From Nocardioides humilatus (lineage in GTDB: Bacteria; Actinomycetota; Actinomycetes; Propionibacteriales; Nocardioidaceae), in the NCBI RefSeq assembly GCF_008373755.1, contig NZ_VUJV01000009.1:62001-126000 (forward strand): a DNA stretch of 64,000 nt, in the 5' to 3' direction. Position numbers and translations under genes: made by a program. The notes below the pieces were generated by a model. That model had not been told where the DNA came from and made no database searches. It saw only the letters and a program-made list of their open reading frames with translations. Positions 53,742-60,723 of this stretch are shown here, piece by piece. Each line of letters starts with the position of its first letter. Position 1 is the first letter of the stretch.

Positions 53742-55340
53742 CCCCTTGAAGGGCTCGTCCACCGCCTCGCCGGTGACGACGGTGTCGACGACGTCGGCCA
53801 CCTTCAGCACGGCACCGAGCACGCCGCGGTCGAGCTTGCTCTGCTTCTCGACCGGCTCCCGGACCGCGACCCGGTTCTCGAGCGTGGTGCGCAGCGCCTC
53901 CCGCTGGTAGGCCGCCCACCGCTCGCGGCCCTCGACGTAGTCGGCGCTGTCGCGGTAGGCGACCACGATCCGCGAGCCGCCGCGGAACCGCGGCCGCGAC
54001 TGCCCGTCGGCGGCCGGCTCGGACTCCGTCGAGGTGGTCGTGACGAACTGCCCTCCGCCGAGGATGTTCATCGGCTGGTCGCAGGTCACCTGGGCGCTGT
54101 AGCAGTCCTGGGGCCGGACGCCGACGATGCCGAGGTAGGCCTCGAGCAGCTCACCGCCGGTTGCGGGCAGGTGGGGGAACGGCGACGGGACGATGATCCG
54201 GTGGTCGGGGCGCGGGTTGACGACGCGGCGTACGTCGCTCCAGTTGAGGACCGCGATGTGGACGTCGGGCGCGGGCAGGACCTGCAGGGGTCGCTGCGAC
54301 TGGAGCTGGGCGTGGGCTCCGCCCCCGTGCTCGACCGGGTGGAACACCACCAGGCCGGTCACTCCGACCATCACGTAGGTCCCGCCGCTCTCCGAGTCAC
54401 CCGAGGTCGCATCGACGTCGACCAGGCGGGCGACCCCGAGGCACCGCTCGGGGCCGAGGCCGGCCGCCCGCAGGTAGTCCAGACCGAGGTCCTCGTCGAG
54501 GATCGACGGCTCGCCCGGTCGGCGGGCGGCCCAGCGGTCGCGCGCGGAGAAGCCGGCGACGAACGCCGGAGGTGAGGGCGGCATCCCCGGCTGCGCCGCA
54601 TGCACGACCTCCCACTCGACGACGCTCGCCTTCCGGATCCCGAAGCCGCCGGTGATGTGGTCGGGCACCCGGTAGACGCCGTAGACGAGATCGGGGCGGG
54701 CCGACAGCCCGGCCGCGCCGAGCCATCCCGCGAGATCCTTGACGTGACTCTTGGGGTTGGTCGTGATGCGGGTGCGGACGACCGGGATCCGGTGGGGTGC
54801 CAGGTACGGCGTCCGCGCCTCGTCACGCACCGCGCGCTCGGCGGCCAGCTGCTGGTCGCGATCGGCGCTGACCGGCGGTCGTGGTGGTGGCGGTGGTGGG
54901 GCCTTGCGCCCGAACGGGTTGCGCAGCGTGTCGAGGAAACCGGCCTGGGCCGACTGCCAATGGCCGAGCATCGACAGGTCCGTGAGGCCCTCGCGATCGG
55001 GGAGCGGGCCGTAGAGCCAGTCGCCGGCGGGGCCGTGCACCACGCGCCGGGCCATCTCGTCGGCGATCATCTTGTCGGCCATCGCCGCCATGTTGGCCTG
55101 TGCCTGAGCCATCGACGCCTCGTACTGCTGGCGCTGTTCGGGCGTCCAGCCGGCCATCTGCTCCTCGGTCAGCCGGCCGCCGTTGGCCATCGACTGCCGG
55201 CTGAGCTCGATGCCGCGCTTGATGTTGGCGGGACTCATCGCCTGCGCGGCGAGCTTGAGCTTGTCGAACACACCCCGAGTCTCCGGGCCCGGCGTCAGCC
55301 CCGCAAGCCGCTTAGGAGATTGAACGCTCAACCTGTCCAT
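53703..55340 (-). CDS. Large hypothetical protein, 545 residues
   Basis: A long soluble protein without a signal peptide. Residues 25-90 are helical (FDKLKLAAQAMSPANIKRGIELS, then a glutamine-rich segment EEQMAGWTPEQRQQYEASMAQAQ). A proline run (APPPPPPRPP) near 148 splits it. The C-terminal two thirds have an alpha/beta pattern with no motif I recognise. A GTG about 22 codons in (VFDKLKLA) may be the true start, because the first 22 residues (PKRLAGLTPGPETRG) look untranslated. Its 3' end overlaps the desaturase-family gene. Unknown function. Confidence 0.75.
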   Translation of the reverse strand: MDRLSVQSPKRLAGLTPGPETRGVFDKLKLAAQAMSPANIKRGIELSRQSMANGGRLTEEQMAGWTPEQRQQYEASMAQAQANMAAMADKMIADEMARRVVHGPAGDWLYGPLPDREGLTDLSMLGHWQSAQAGFLDTLRNPFGRKAPPPPPPRPPVSADRDQQLAAERAVRDEARTPYLAPHRIPVVRTRITTNPKSHVKDLAGWLGAAGLSARPDLVYGVYRVPDHITGGFGIRKASVVEWEVVHAAQPGMPPSPPAFVAGFSARDRWAARRPGEPSILDEDLGLDYLRAAGLGPERCLGVARLVDVDATSGDSESGGTYVMVGVTGLVVFHPVEHGGGAHAQLQSQRPLQVLPAPDVHIAVLNWSDVRRVVNPRPDHRIIVPSPFPHLPATGGELLEAYLGIVGVRPQDCYSAQVTCDQPMNILGGGQFVTTTSTESEPAADGQSRPRFRGGSRIVVAYRDSADYVEGRERWAAYQREALRTTLENRVAVREPVEKQSKLDRGVLGAVLKVADVVDTVVTGEAVDEPFKGLPTHRYCWPPVQ

Positions 55341-55453
55341 CGCTCTCCCGTGCGGCCCTCGACCCTTCTACGGTGGCAGGCGCGACATCGGCCTCGGACC
55401 CGATGAGCACTCTCGGGTCCGATGGAAGCTCCCCCCATCCCAGGAGAACACCG

Positions 55454-55591
55454 ATGTCCCCCCGCAACGCTCGTGACCGCTCGATCCGCGCTCTGCTGCT
55501 CGGGATGAGCGCCAGCTTCCTGGTCGCCGTCGGGGTCGCCGGTCCGACACCGGTGGCGTCGGCGACGGGGGCGCCGGCACCAACGTCGTGA
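55454..55591 (+). CDS. Very small secreted peptide
   Basis: A 45-residue product with a strong ribosome site (AGGAG, 8 bases from the ATG). The start MSPRNARDRSIRALLLGMSA, hydrophobic FLVAVGVAG and VASA form a complete signal peptide. Cleavage after ASA would release only about eight residues (TGAPAPTS). The peptide could be a signal, a leftover or a short wall-associated tail. There are no cysteines. It is divergent from the 545-residue orphan gene and no family is known. Confidence 0.5.
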   Translation: MSPRNARDRSIRALLLGMSASFLVAVGVAGPTPVASATGAPAPTS

Positions 55592-55635
55592 AGCAGTAGT
55601 CCTTTCGGGAGCGAGCGCGCTGGGAGCGGCGCGCA

Positions 55636-55684
55636 ACAAGCGGAATGGTTGGGACCCCACGAAAATCCCAACCATTCCGCTTGT
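55636..55684. repeat. 19-bp perfect extragenic hairpin
   Basis: 55636-55654 pairs exactly with 55666-55684 (starting ACAAGCGGAATGGTTGGGA) around 11 bases. It lies in the 240-bp gap after the peptide gene. It has no U-tract, but a stem this strong would block RNA decay or end the message. The rest of the gap (55592-55831) holds no other gene. Confidence 0.8.
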
Positions 55685-55831
55685 GACGTGCGGCCCTCCG
55701 GCGGTCTGATCGTCCGCGCAAGCAGGACCGCGCGAAGGAATTTGTGGCAGGTTGTCGTATCGACCCCCACGCGTTCGTGGAGAGGGTGTGAGGCGGTCAT
55801 CGGGACCGCCGCCGACCTCGAGGAGATCGAC

Positions 55832-56194
55832 ATGACGCACTACCTGCTTTCCGTCCACGGCCCCGCCGAGCGCGAGGAGTTCGGCAACTACGGCTCCCGC
55901 GAGGCGATGGAGCAGGCGTTCGCCGACACCGACGCCTTCAACCAGCGCATCAAGGACGAGGGCTACTGGGTCTTCGCCGGAGGCCTGCTCTCCGCCGACA
56001 CGGCGACCGTCGTCGACGGCACCGGCGACGAGCCGGTCATGACCGACGGTCCCTACCTGGAGACCAAGGAGCTCATCGGCGGCTTCTGGGTCATCGAGGC
56101 GCCCGACCTCGACGTCGCGCTCAAGCTCGCCGCCGAGGGCTCGAAGGCCTGCCGCGGCAAGGTCGAGGTCCGCCCCTTCGAAGGCCTCGCGTAA
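55832..56194 (+). CDS. DGPF/YCII domain protein
   Basis: A 120-residue YCII-type protein: HYLLSVHGPAEREEF, FAGGLLSADTATVV, MTDGPYLETKELIGGFWVIEAPDLDVALKLA. The MTDGPYLETKE stretch is the DGPF motif. The fold is a ferredoxin-like dimer with an unclear activity. Genes of this type sit beside ECF42 sigma factors, as here, with only 3 bp between stop and the sigma-factor frame. Ribosome site AGGAG fixes the ATG at 55832. It may be target or modulator of the sigma factor. Confidence 0.9.
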   Translation: MTHYLLSVHGPAEREEFGNYGSREAMEQAFADTDAFNQRIKDEGYWVFAGGLLSADTATVVDGTGDEPVMTDGPYLETKELIGGFWVIEAPDLDVALKLAAEGSKACRGKVEVRPFEGLA

Positions 56195-56197
56195 CCG

Positions 56198-57460
56198 TTG
56201 GTTGAGGTGCGAGCGCAGCGAGCCTCGAAACCCGTTGCAGCGGAGATCGAGCGGGTCTTCCGTGAGGAGTACGGCCGGCTGATCGCCTCCCTGGTCCGCC
56301 GCTTCGGCGACATCGACATCGCCGAGGAGGCGGCCGGCGAGGCGTTGCTGGCCGCGCTCGAGAAGTGGCCGGAGGCCGGCGTACCGCCCAACCCGGGCGG
56401 GTGGCTCACCACCACGGCCGGCAACCGCGCGATCGACCGGCTCCGCCGCGAGAAGCTGCGCGACACCAAGCACCGACAGGCCGCCGACATGTACGACGAC
56501 ACACCCCACGCCTCGACCGGACCGTTCGATCCTGCGGAGGACGACCGGCTCCGGCTGATGTTCACCTGCTGCCACCCGGCGCTGGCGCCGGAAGCCCGGA
56601 TCGCGCTGACCCTCCGGCTGCTCGGCGGCCTGACCGTCCCCGAGATCGCCCAAGCGTTCCTCGTGCCCGAGACCACCATGGGCCAGCGCATCACGCGGGC
56701 GAAGAAGAAGATCGCCGCGGCGAAGATCCCCTACCGGGTGCCTGCCGCCGAGGACCTGCCGGCGCGGGTGGCGACCGTGCTCGCGGTCCTCTTCCTCGTT
56801 TTCAACGAGGGCTACCTGGCCTCGGGCGACGGTGCCCCGATCCGCGGTGAGCTGACCGCCGAGGCGATCCGGCTCACGCGCATCCTGCACGTGCTGATGC
56901 CCGAGGAGCCCGAGGTCACCGGGCTGCTCGCGCTGCTCCTCCTCACCGAGGCGCGACGCGAAGCGCGGGTACGCAACGGCGAACTGGTGCGGCTCGACGA
57001 CCAGGACCGTGGCGGGTGGGACCGAGCCCTGATCGTCGAGGGCCACGCGATGGTGCGGGAGTGCCTCGCGGTCAACCGCCCCGGTCGCTATCAGATCCTG
57101 GCCGCCATCAACGCCGTGCACACCGACGCCCCTTCGGCCGACGACACCGACTGGTCGCAGGTCGCCGCGCTCTACGACCAGCTCCTCCGCATCGACCCCT
57201 CGCCGATCGTCGCGCTCAACCGAGCGGTCGCCGTCGCCGAGCTCGACGGACCGGACGTGGGTCTGGCCGAGGTGGATCGCCTGGTCGGGTCAGCGCCCGT
57301 CCTGGCGTCGTACCACGCCTTCCACGCGACGCGCGCCGACCTGCTCCGCCGCCTGGGCCGCAGCGCCGACGCGAGAGAGGCCTACGACGCCGCACTCGCC
57401 GTCTGCGACAACACGGCCGAGCGCGCCTACCTGACCTGCCGGCGCGGCGAGCTCGTCTGA
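56198..57460 (+). CDS. ECF42-type RNA polymerase sigma factor with TPR-like extension
   Basis: A 420-residue sigma factor. Region 2 (about residues 15-85, EEYGRLIASLVRRFGDIDIAEEAAGEALLAALEKWP) and region 4 (about 105-170, LRLLGGLTVPEIAQAFLVPETTMGQRITRAKKKI) are clear. The last 220 residues form the long helical repeat tail typical of ECF42 (SigJ-like DUF6596). Its partner DGPF gene is directly upstream. No anti-sigma gene is seen, as usual for ECF42. The start is inside a 32-nt dispersed repeat: TTG at 56198 or GTG at 56207, so the first residues (VEVRAQRASKP) are repeat-encoded. Confidence 0.9.
   Translation: MVEVRAQRASKPVAAEIERVFREEYGRLIASLVRRFGDIDIAEEAAGEALLAALEKWPEAGVPPNPGGWLTTTAGNRAIDRLRREKLRDTKHRQAADMYDDTPHASTGPFDPAEDDRLRLMFTCCHPALAPEARIALTLRLLGGLTVPEIAQAFLVPETTMGQRITRAKKKIAAAKIPYRVPAAEDLPARVATVLAVLFLVFNEGYLASGDGAPIRGELTAEAIRLTRILHVLMPEEPEVTGLLALLLLTEARREARVRNGELVRLDDQDRGGWDRALIVEGHAMVRECLAVNRPGRYQILAAINAVHTDAPSADDTDWSQVAALYDQLLRIDPSPIVALNRAVAVAELDGPDVGLAEVDRLVGSAPVLASYHAFHATRADLLRRLGRSADAREAYDAALAVCDNTAERAYLTCRRGELV
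56201..56232. repeat. Dispersed 32-nt repeat, copy 1
   Basis: From GTTGAGGTGCGAGCGCAG to CCTCGAAACC, identical over all 32 bases to 59209-59240. It can form an imperfect hairpin (GAGG with CCTC). Here it lies at the very start of the ECF42 sigma-factor gene and encodes its first residues. Confidence 0.85.
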
Positions 57461-57464
57461 CCGG

Positions 57465-58625
57465 TCAGTCCTGGAGCTTGACGCCGTCGTCCCCGTCGAT
57501 GTCGTCGACGACCGTCCGGCAGGACGCCGTCGCAATCACGCAGGTCACGATCGAGTAGGGAGCGGCGGAACCGCTTCGTGGGATGGGACCGTTCATGACC
57601 TCTTCCTCGGTGAGCCGTCGAGGTGTCCCGTAGGTGTAGGTGATCGTGCCGTCGGACCCGAAGGCGTAGCCGAGCATCGAGCGCTCGTCGGGCTGTCCGG
57701 TCGGGATCGCGCGGCCCGGCCTGATCTCGTAGATCCGCGGCGCCGGACCGAAGGACGTGCCTCCGGCGGCGTAGCGGCCGTCAGGCGAGAGCGTGGCGGC
57801 CCAGTACGGCAGGTCCACGCTCAAGCTCCCCCCGAGCTCGAGGGTCGGGCTGCTGTAGCCGTGCTCGTCGTAGGTGCGCGTCATCGTGACCCCTGCGGTC
57901 AGCCCAAGGAGGTACGTCGAGGCGTCGGTCACCGGAGTCGGCGGGAGGTCGATCGCCAGGTCCCAGCGGTAGTCGGCGTCCCAGTCGGCGTAGTAGACCT
58001 TGCTGCCCTCGACAGCGATCGGGTAGGGACCCTCGTCGAGGACCTCGTGGCGGGGGCCATCCTCGGAGAGCGACCGCCGGCCGACCTCCTTGCCGGCACG
58101 GGTGTCGTAGACGACGAGCTCGGTCGTGCCGTCCTGGCCCCACGGGTTGTCGACCCAGGCGACCCAGCCGCTCTCGACGTCGGACGCGAGCGCGAAACCA
58201 CCTGACCGGGAACCGATCGTCGTCGACGTGCCGTCGTCGGCGACGTGGACCAGCGGCGACTCGGTGCCTCCTGGGGTCGCCTGGGTCCACGTCACGACCC
58301 CGTCGCCGACGGGCTCGAGGAAATCGGGCCGCGGCATCTCGACAGCGGCGCGGGCGACGTGGAGCCACCCATCACCCCACCAGGCGACCGGCGCGGGGTT
58401 CTCGATCGGGCGGATGGCGGGGTCGGGTCGCTCGGGATCGTCGTCCCGGAGAGCGACGAACGTCCCGGCGAGCGCCACTGCCGCTGCGGTCGCCGCGATC
58501 ACTCCCGCCCGGACGCGGTGCTGCCGCCGGGCCGCCGCGGCGGTCACCTGGAGGACGGGGGGCGGGCCGACGAGGATGTCGTCGCGCACCCGGTGGAGCG
58601 TCTCCATCAACTGGTGCTCGTTCAC
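57465..58625 (-). CDS. Membrane protein coupled to SigE-type sigma factor (putative anti-sigma)
   Basis: A 386-residue protein with a cytosolic N-terminus (about 40 residues, EHQLMETLHRVRDDILVGPPP), one membrane helix at about 42-60 (VIAATAAAVALAGTFVAL), and an external domain with beta-propeller-like repeats (WWGDGWLHVAR, DVESGWVAWVDNPWG, YWAATLSPDGRYAAGG). Its GTG overlaps the stop of the sigma-factor gene. The layout fits an anti-sigma factor, but the zinc HxxxCxxC motif is not present in the N-terminus. Confidence 0.75.
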   Translation of the reverse strand: MNEHQLMETLHRVRDDILVGPPPVLQVTAAAARRQHRVRAGVIAATAAAVALAGTFVALRDDDPERPDPAIRPIENPAPVAWWGDGWLHVARAAVEMPRPDFLEPVGDGVVTWTQATPGGTESPLVHVADDGTSTTIGSRSGGFALASDVESGWVAWVDNPWGQDGTTELVVYDTRAGKEVGRRSLSEDGPRHEVLDEGPYPIAVEGSKVYYADWDADYRWDLAIDLPPTPVTDASTYLLGLTAGVTMTRTYDEHGYSSPTLELGGSLSVDLPYWAATLSPDGRYAAGGTSFGPAPRIYEIRPGRAIPTGQPDERSMLGYAFGSDGTITYTYGTPRRLTEEEVMNGPIPRSGSAAPYSIVTCVIATASCRTVVDDIDGDDGVKLQD

Positions 58626-59146
58626 GACTGTTCCTCCTCGCGCAGGTCGTTGAGCTGGATCTGGTCGAGCGCGCGGGACACGCGGCTCTTCACGGTGCCG
58701 AGGGGGATCCCGAGCGCCGTTGCTGTCTGCGCCTCGGTCAGGTCGGCGACGAAGCGCAGCACCAGGACGGCGCGGTGCTCGGTGCTCAGCCGACTGAGGG
58801 CCGCGACGACCGCGTGGCGCAGCAACGCCTGGTCCGCCGGGTCGCCGCCGACCTGGTCCGGTAGGTGCTCGGTCGGCTGCTCACCCCACCAGAGCCGCCG
58901 CCGGCTCTTGGCCCAGCAGTTCAGGACCACCCGGTAGACGTAGGCGTCGACGTCGTCGGCGCGCTGCACGCGCTCCCACGACGTGAGGCACCGGACCAGA
59001 CCCGTCTGCACGACGTCCTCGGCCTCGGCAGGTGCGCAGCCGAGCAGGATGAGCGATCGCACCAGTGTCGGCCAGCGCGCCGCCATGTAGGCGTCGAACC
59101 CGTCGTTCTCGTCCACCGTCGCCCTTCCGTCCTCGGTCGTCCTCAC
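58622..59146 (-). CDS. SigE family (SigE/SCO type) RNA polymerase sigma factor
   Basis: A 174-residue ECF sigma factor. Region 2 includes ARWPTLVRSLILLGCAPAEAEDVVQTGLVRCLTSWERV (residues 22-60); region 4 includes LSTEHRAVLVLRFVADLTEAQTATALGIPLGTVKSRVSRALDQI (about 118-161). It belongs to the actinobacterial SigE-type subfamily. It is translationally coupled to a membrane protein gene, probably its regulator. The GTG at 59146 starts it; the first 13 residues are variable. Confidence 0.9.
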   Translation of the reverse strand: MRTTEDGRATVDENDGFDAYMAARWPTLVRSLILLGCAPAEAEDVVQTGLVRCLTSWERVQRADDVDAYVYRVVLNCWAKSRRRLWWGEQPTEHLPDQVGGDPADQALLRHAVVAALSRLSTEHRAVLVLRFVADLTEAQTATALGIPLGTVKSRVSRALDQIQLNDLREEEQS

Positions 59147-59208
59147 CCGTCAGACCCCGTAGGCAAAGGGAATGGTTCCCCTCGGTCCATTCGTTGCACC
59201 TGCCGCTC

Positions 59209-59240
59209 GTTGAGGTGCGAGCGCAGCGAGCCTCGAAACC
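59209..59240. repeat. Dispersed 32-nt repeat, copy 2
   Basis: Identical to the copy at 56201-56232. It lies between the sigma-factor gene and the DUF222/HNH gene, in a gap of 180 bp otherwise without genes. Both copies have the same orientation. Similar repeats may occur elsewhere in the genome. Confidence 0.85.
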
Positions 59241-59326
59241 AAGGCCCCGCACCTGCCCACGGCCTTCTCCACAGCCCTGAGGCAGGTCGAGGGGTAATGT
59301 CGGAGGTCTGGTGTTGAATATGGAAC

Positions 59327-60676
59327 ATGAACCGGACGACCACCCAACTGCTCGACGACCTCGCCACTGGTGTGGGTCTGCGGCGTCGTGTTGAGGTCGA
59401 GGAGTTCTCCAACCTGATCGCCTGGGCCGATGCCAACGTGGTGGACGACCCCGAGGGCGCGGCGACGATCCGGGACTCCTACATAGACACCGGCATCCCG
59501 ATCGCCGGGCCGGGTGCGCCGTTGGTGTCGGAGTTCGCGCTGCAGGAGCTGTGCGCGACGTTGGAGCGGTCGCTGGACTCGGGTCGGATCTACGTCGGCA
59601 ACGTGATCGAGACCGGTTGGCGGCTGCCCACCATCACCCAGGCGGTGCTGGCGGGGAAGGTGCCGGTGTGGAAAGCGCTCAAGGTCGCCGAACGGACCCG
59701 CAGCCTGTCGCCGGAAGCAGCGGCGTTCGTGGATCGTCACCTCGGCTTCGCCCTCGCGGGCTGCACGTGGGCGCAGGTCGACCGGGTTGTTAGTGAGGCG
59801 ATCGACCGGTACGACCCCGACGCGGCTGAGGAGCGTCGGCAGGATGCTGCGGACCGGCGGCACTGCACCGTCGACCTGGACGACGCGACCACCGACGGGG
59901 TGGTCGGCCAGTCCTCGGTCCTGGACCTGGCTGATGCCCTCGCGTTGGAGGAGGCCGTCGCCCGACGGGCCGAGGAGCTCCGGCTCTCGGGTTGTGAGGA
60001 GTCGTTGGACGTACGTCGTTCGATGGCGCTCGGTGAGATCGCCCGTGGCGACCTCTCCCTCGACCTTCAGATCGTCGACCCCGACACCGGAGAAATCACC
60101 AAGACGATCCCGGGCAAGAAGCTCGAGCTGTTCGTCCACATCACCGCTGCCGCCCTGGCCGCTGTCGGCAACACCGGCGACCGCAACGTCGGTCGGCTGG
60201 GCAACACCCAGAAGCCGGTCCTGGTCGACCAGATCCGGCAGTGGGCCGCCGTCGGCGGGGCCCAGATCGTCGTACGCCCGGTGATCGACCCGAACGGTCA
60301 CGCCCCGGTCGACTCGTATGAGATCCCCGACCGGCTCCGCCGGGTCGTCGAGCAGCGCGACCATCACTGCCGGGCCCCGCACTGCACGCGCCGGGCTGAA
60401 CGTTGCGACCTCGACCACGCTCATCCGCACGGCAAGGGCGGACCGACCTGTCCCTGCAACCTTGTCCCGCTCTGTCGCAGGCATCACCGTGCCAAGACGT
60501 TCGAGTTCTGGGTCTACGAGATCCTCGAACCCGGCCTCTACCTCTGGACATCACGCAACGGCCGAAGATTCATCGTCGGACCCCAAGGCACCCACGCCCT
60601 CGACCCAACGGTCCCCAGATATCCCGCGGACGACGAACCACCCTGGGCCCACCCCGGCCTCCCCGAACCCGACTAA
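59327..60676 (+). CDS. DUF222/13E12 family HNH endonuclease-type protein
   Basis: A 449-residue protein of the 13E12 repeat family. N-terminal DUF222 occupies about residues 30-300; the C-terminal HNH domain has RDHHCRAPHCTRRAERCDLDHAHPHGKGGPT then CNLVPLCRRHHRAKT, with the zinc-binding cysteines and the catalytic histidine. Such genes occur in many copies in actinobacteria and are often next to dispersed repeats, as here. They may be mobile or homing-type nucleases, though the biological role is not established. Confidence 0.93.
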   Translation: MNRTTTQLLDDLATGVGLRRRVEVEEFSNLIAWADANVVDDPEGAATIRDSYIDTGIPIAGPGAPLVSEFALQELCATLERSLDSGRIYVGNVIETGWRLPTITQAVLAGKVPVWKALKVAERTRSLSPEAAAFVDRHLGFALAGCTWAQVDRVVSEAIDRYDPDAAEERRQDAADRRHCTVDLDDATTDGVVGQSSVLDLADALALEEAVARRAEELRLSGCEESLDVRRSMALGEIARGDLSLDLQIVDPDTGEITKTIPGKKLELFVHITAAALAAVGNTGDRNVGRLGNTQKPVLVDQIRQWAAVGGAQIVVRPVIDPNGHAPVDSYEIPDRLRRVVEQRDHHCRAPHCTRRAERCDLDHAHPHGKGGPTCPCNLVPLCRRHHRAKTFEFWVYEILEPGLYLWTSRNGRRFIVGPQGTHALDPTVPRYPADDEPPWAHPGLPEPD

Positions 60677-60723
60677 CACCATCGATCCGATGACCCCGCC
60701 CACCAGCGGGGCCATCGGCATGC

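Noticed and set aside
59327-60676. Complete mobile element around the DUF222/HNH gene
   Set aside because: There are no terminal inverted repeats, target duplications or transposase. The 32-nt repeat lies on one side only.
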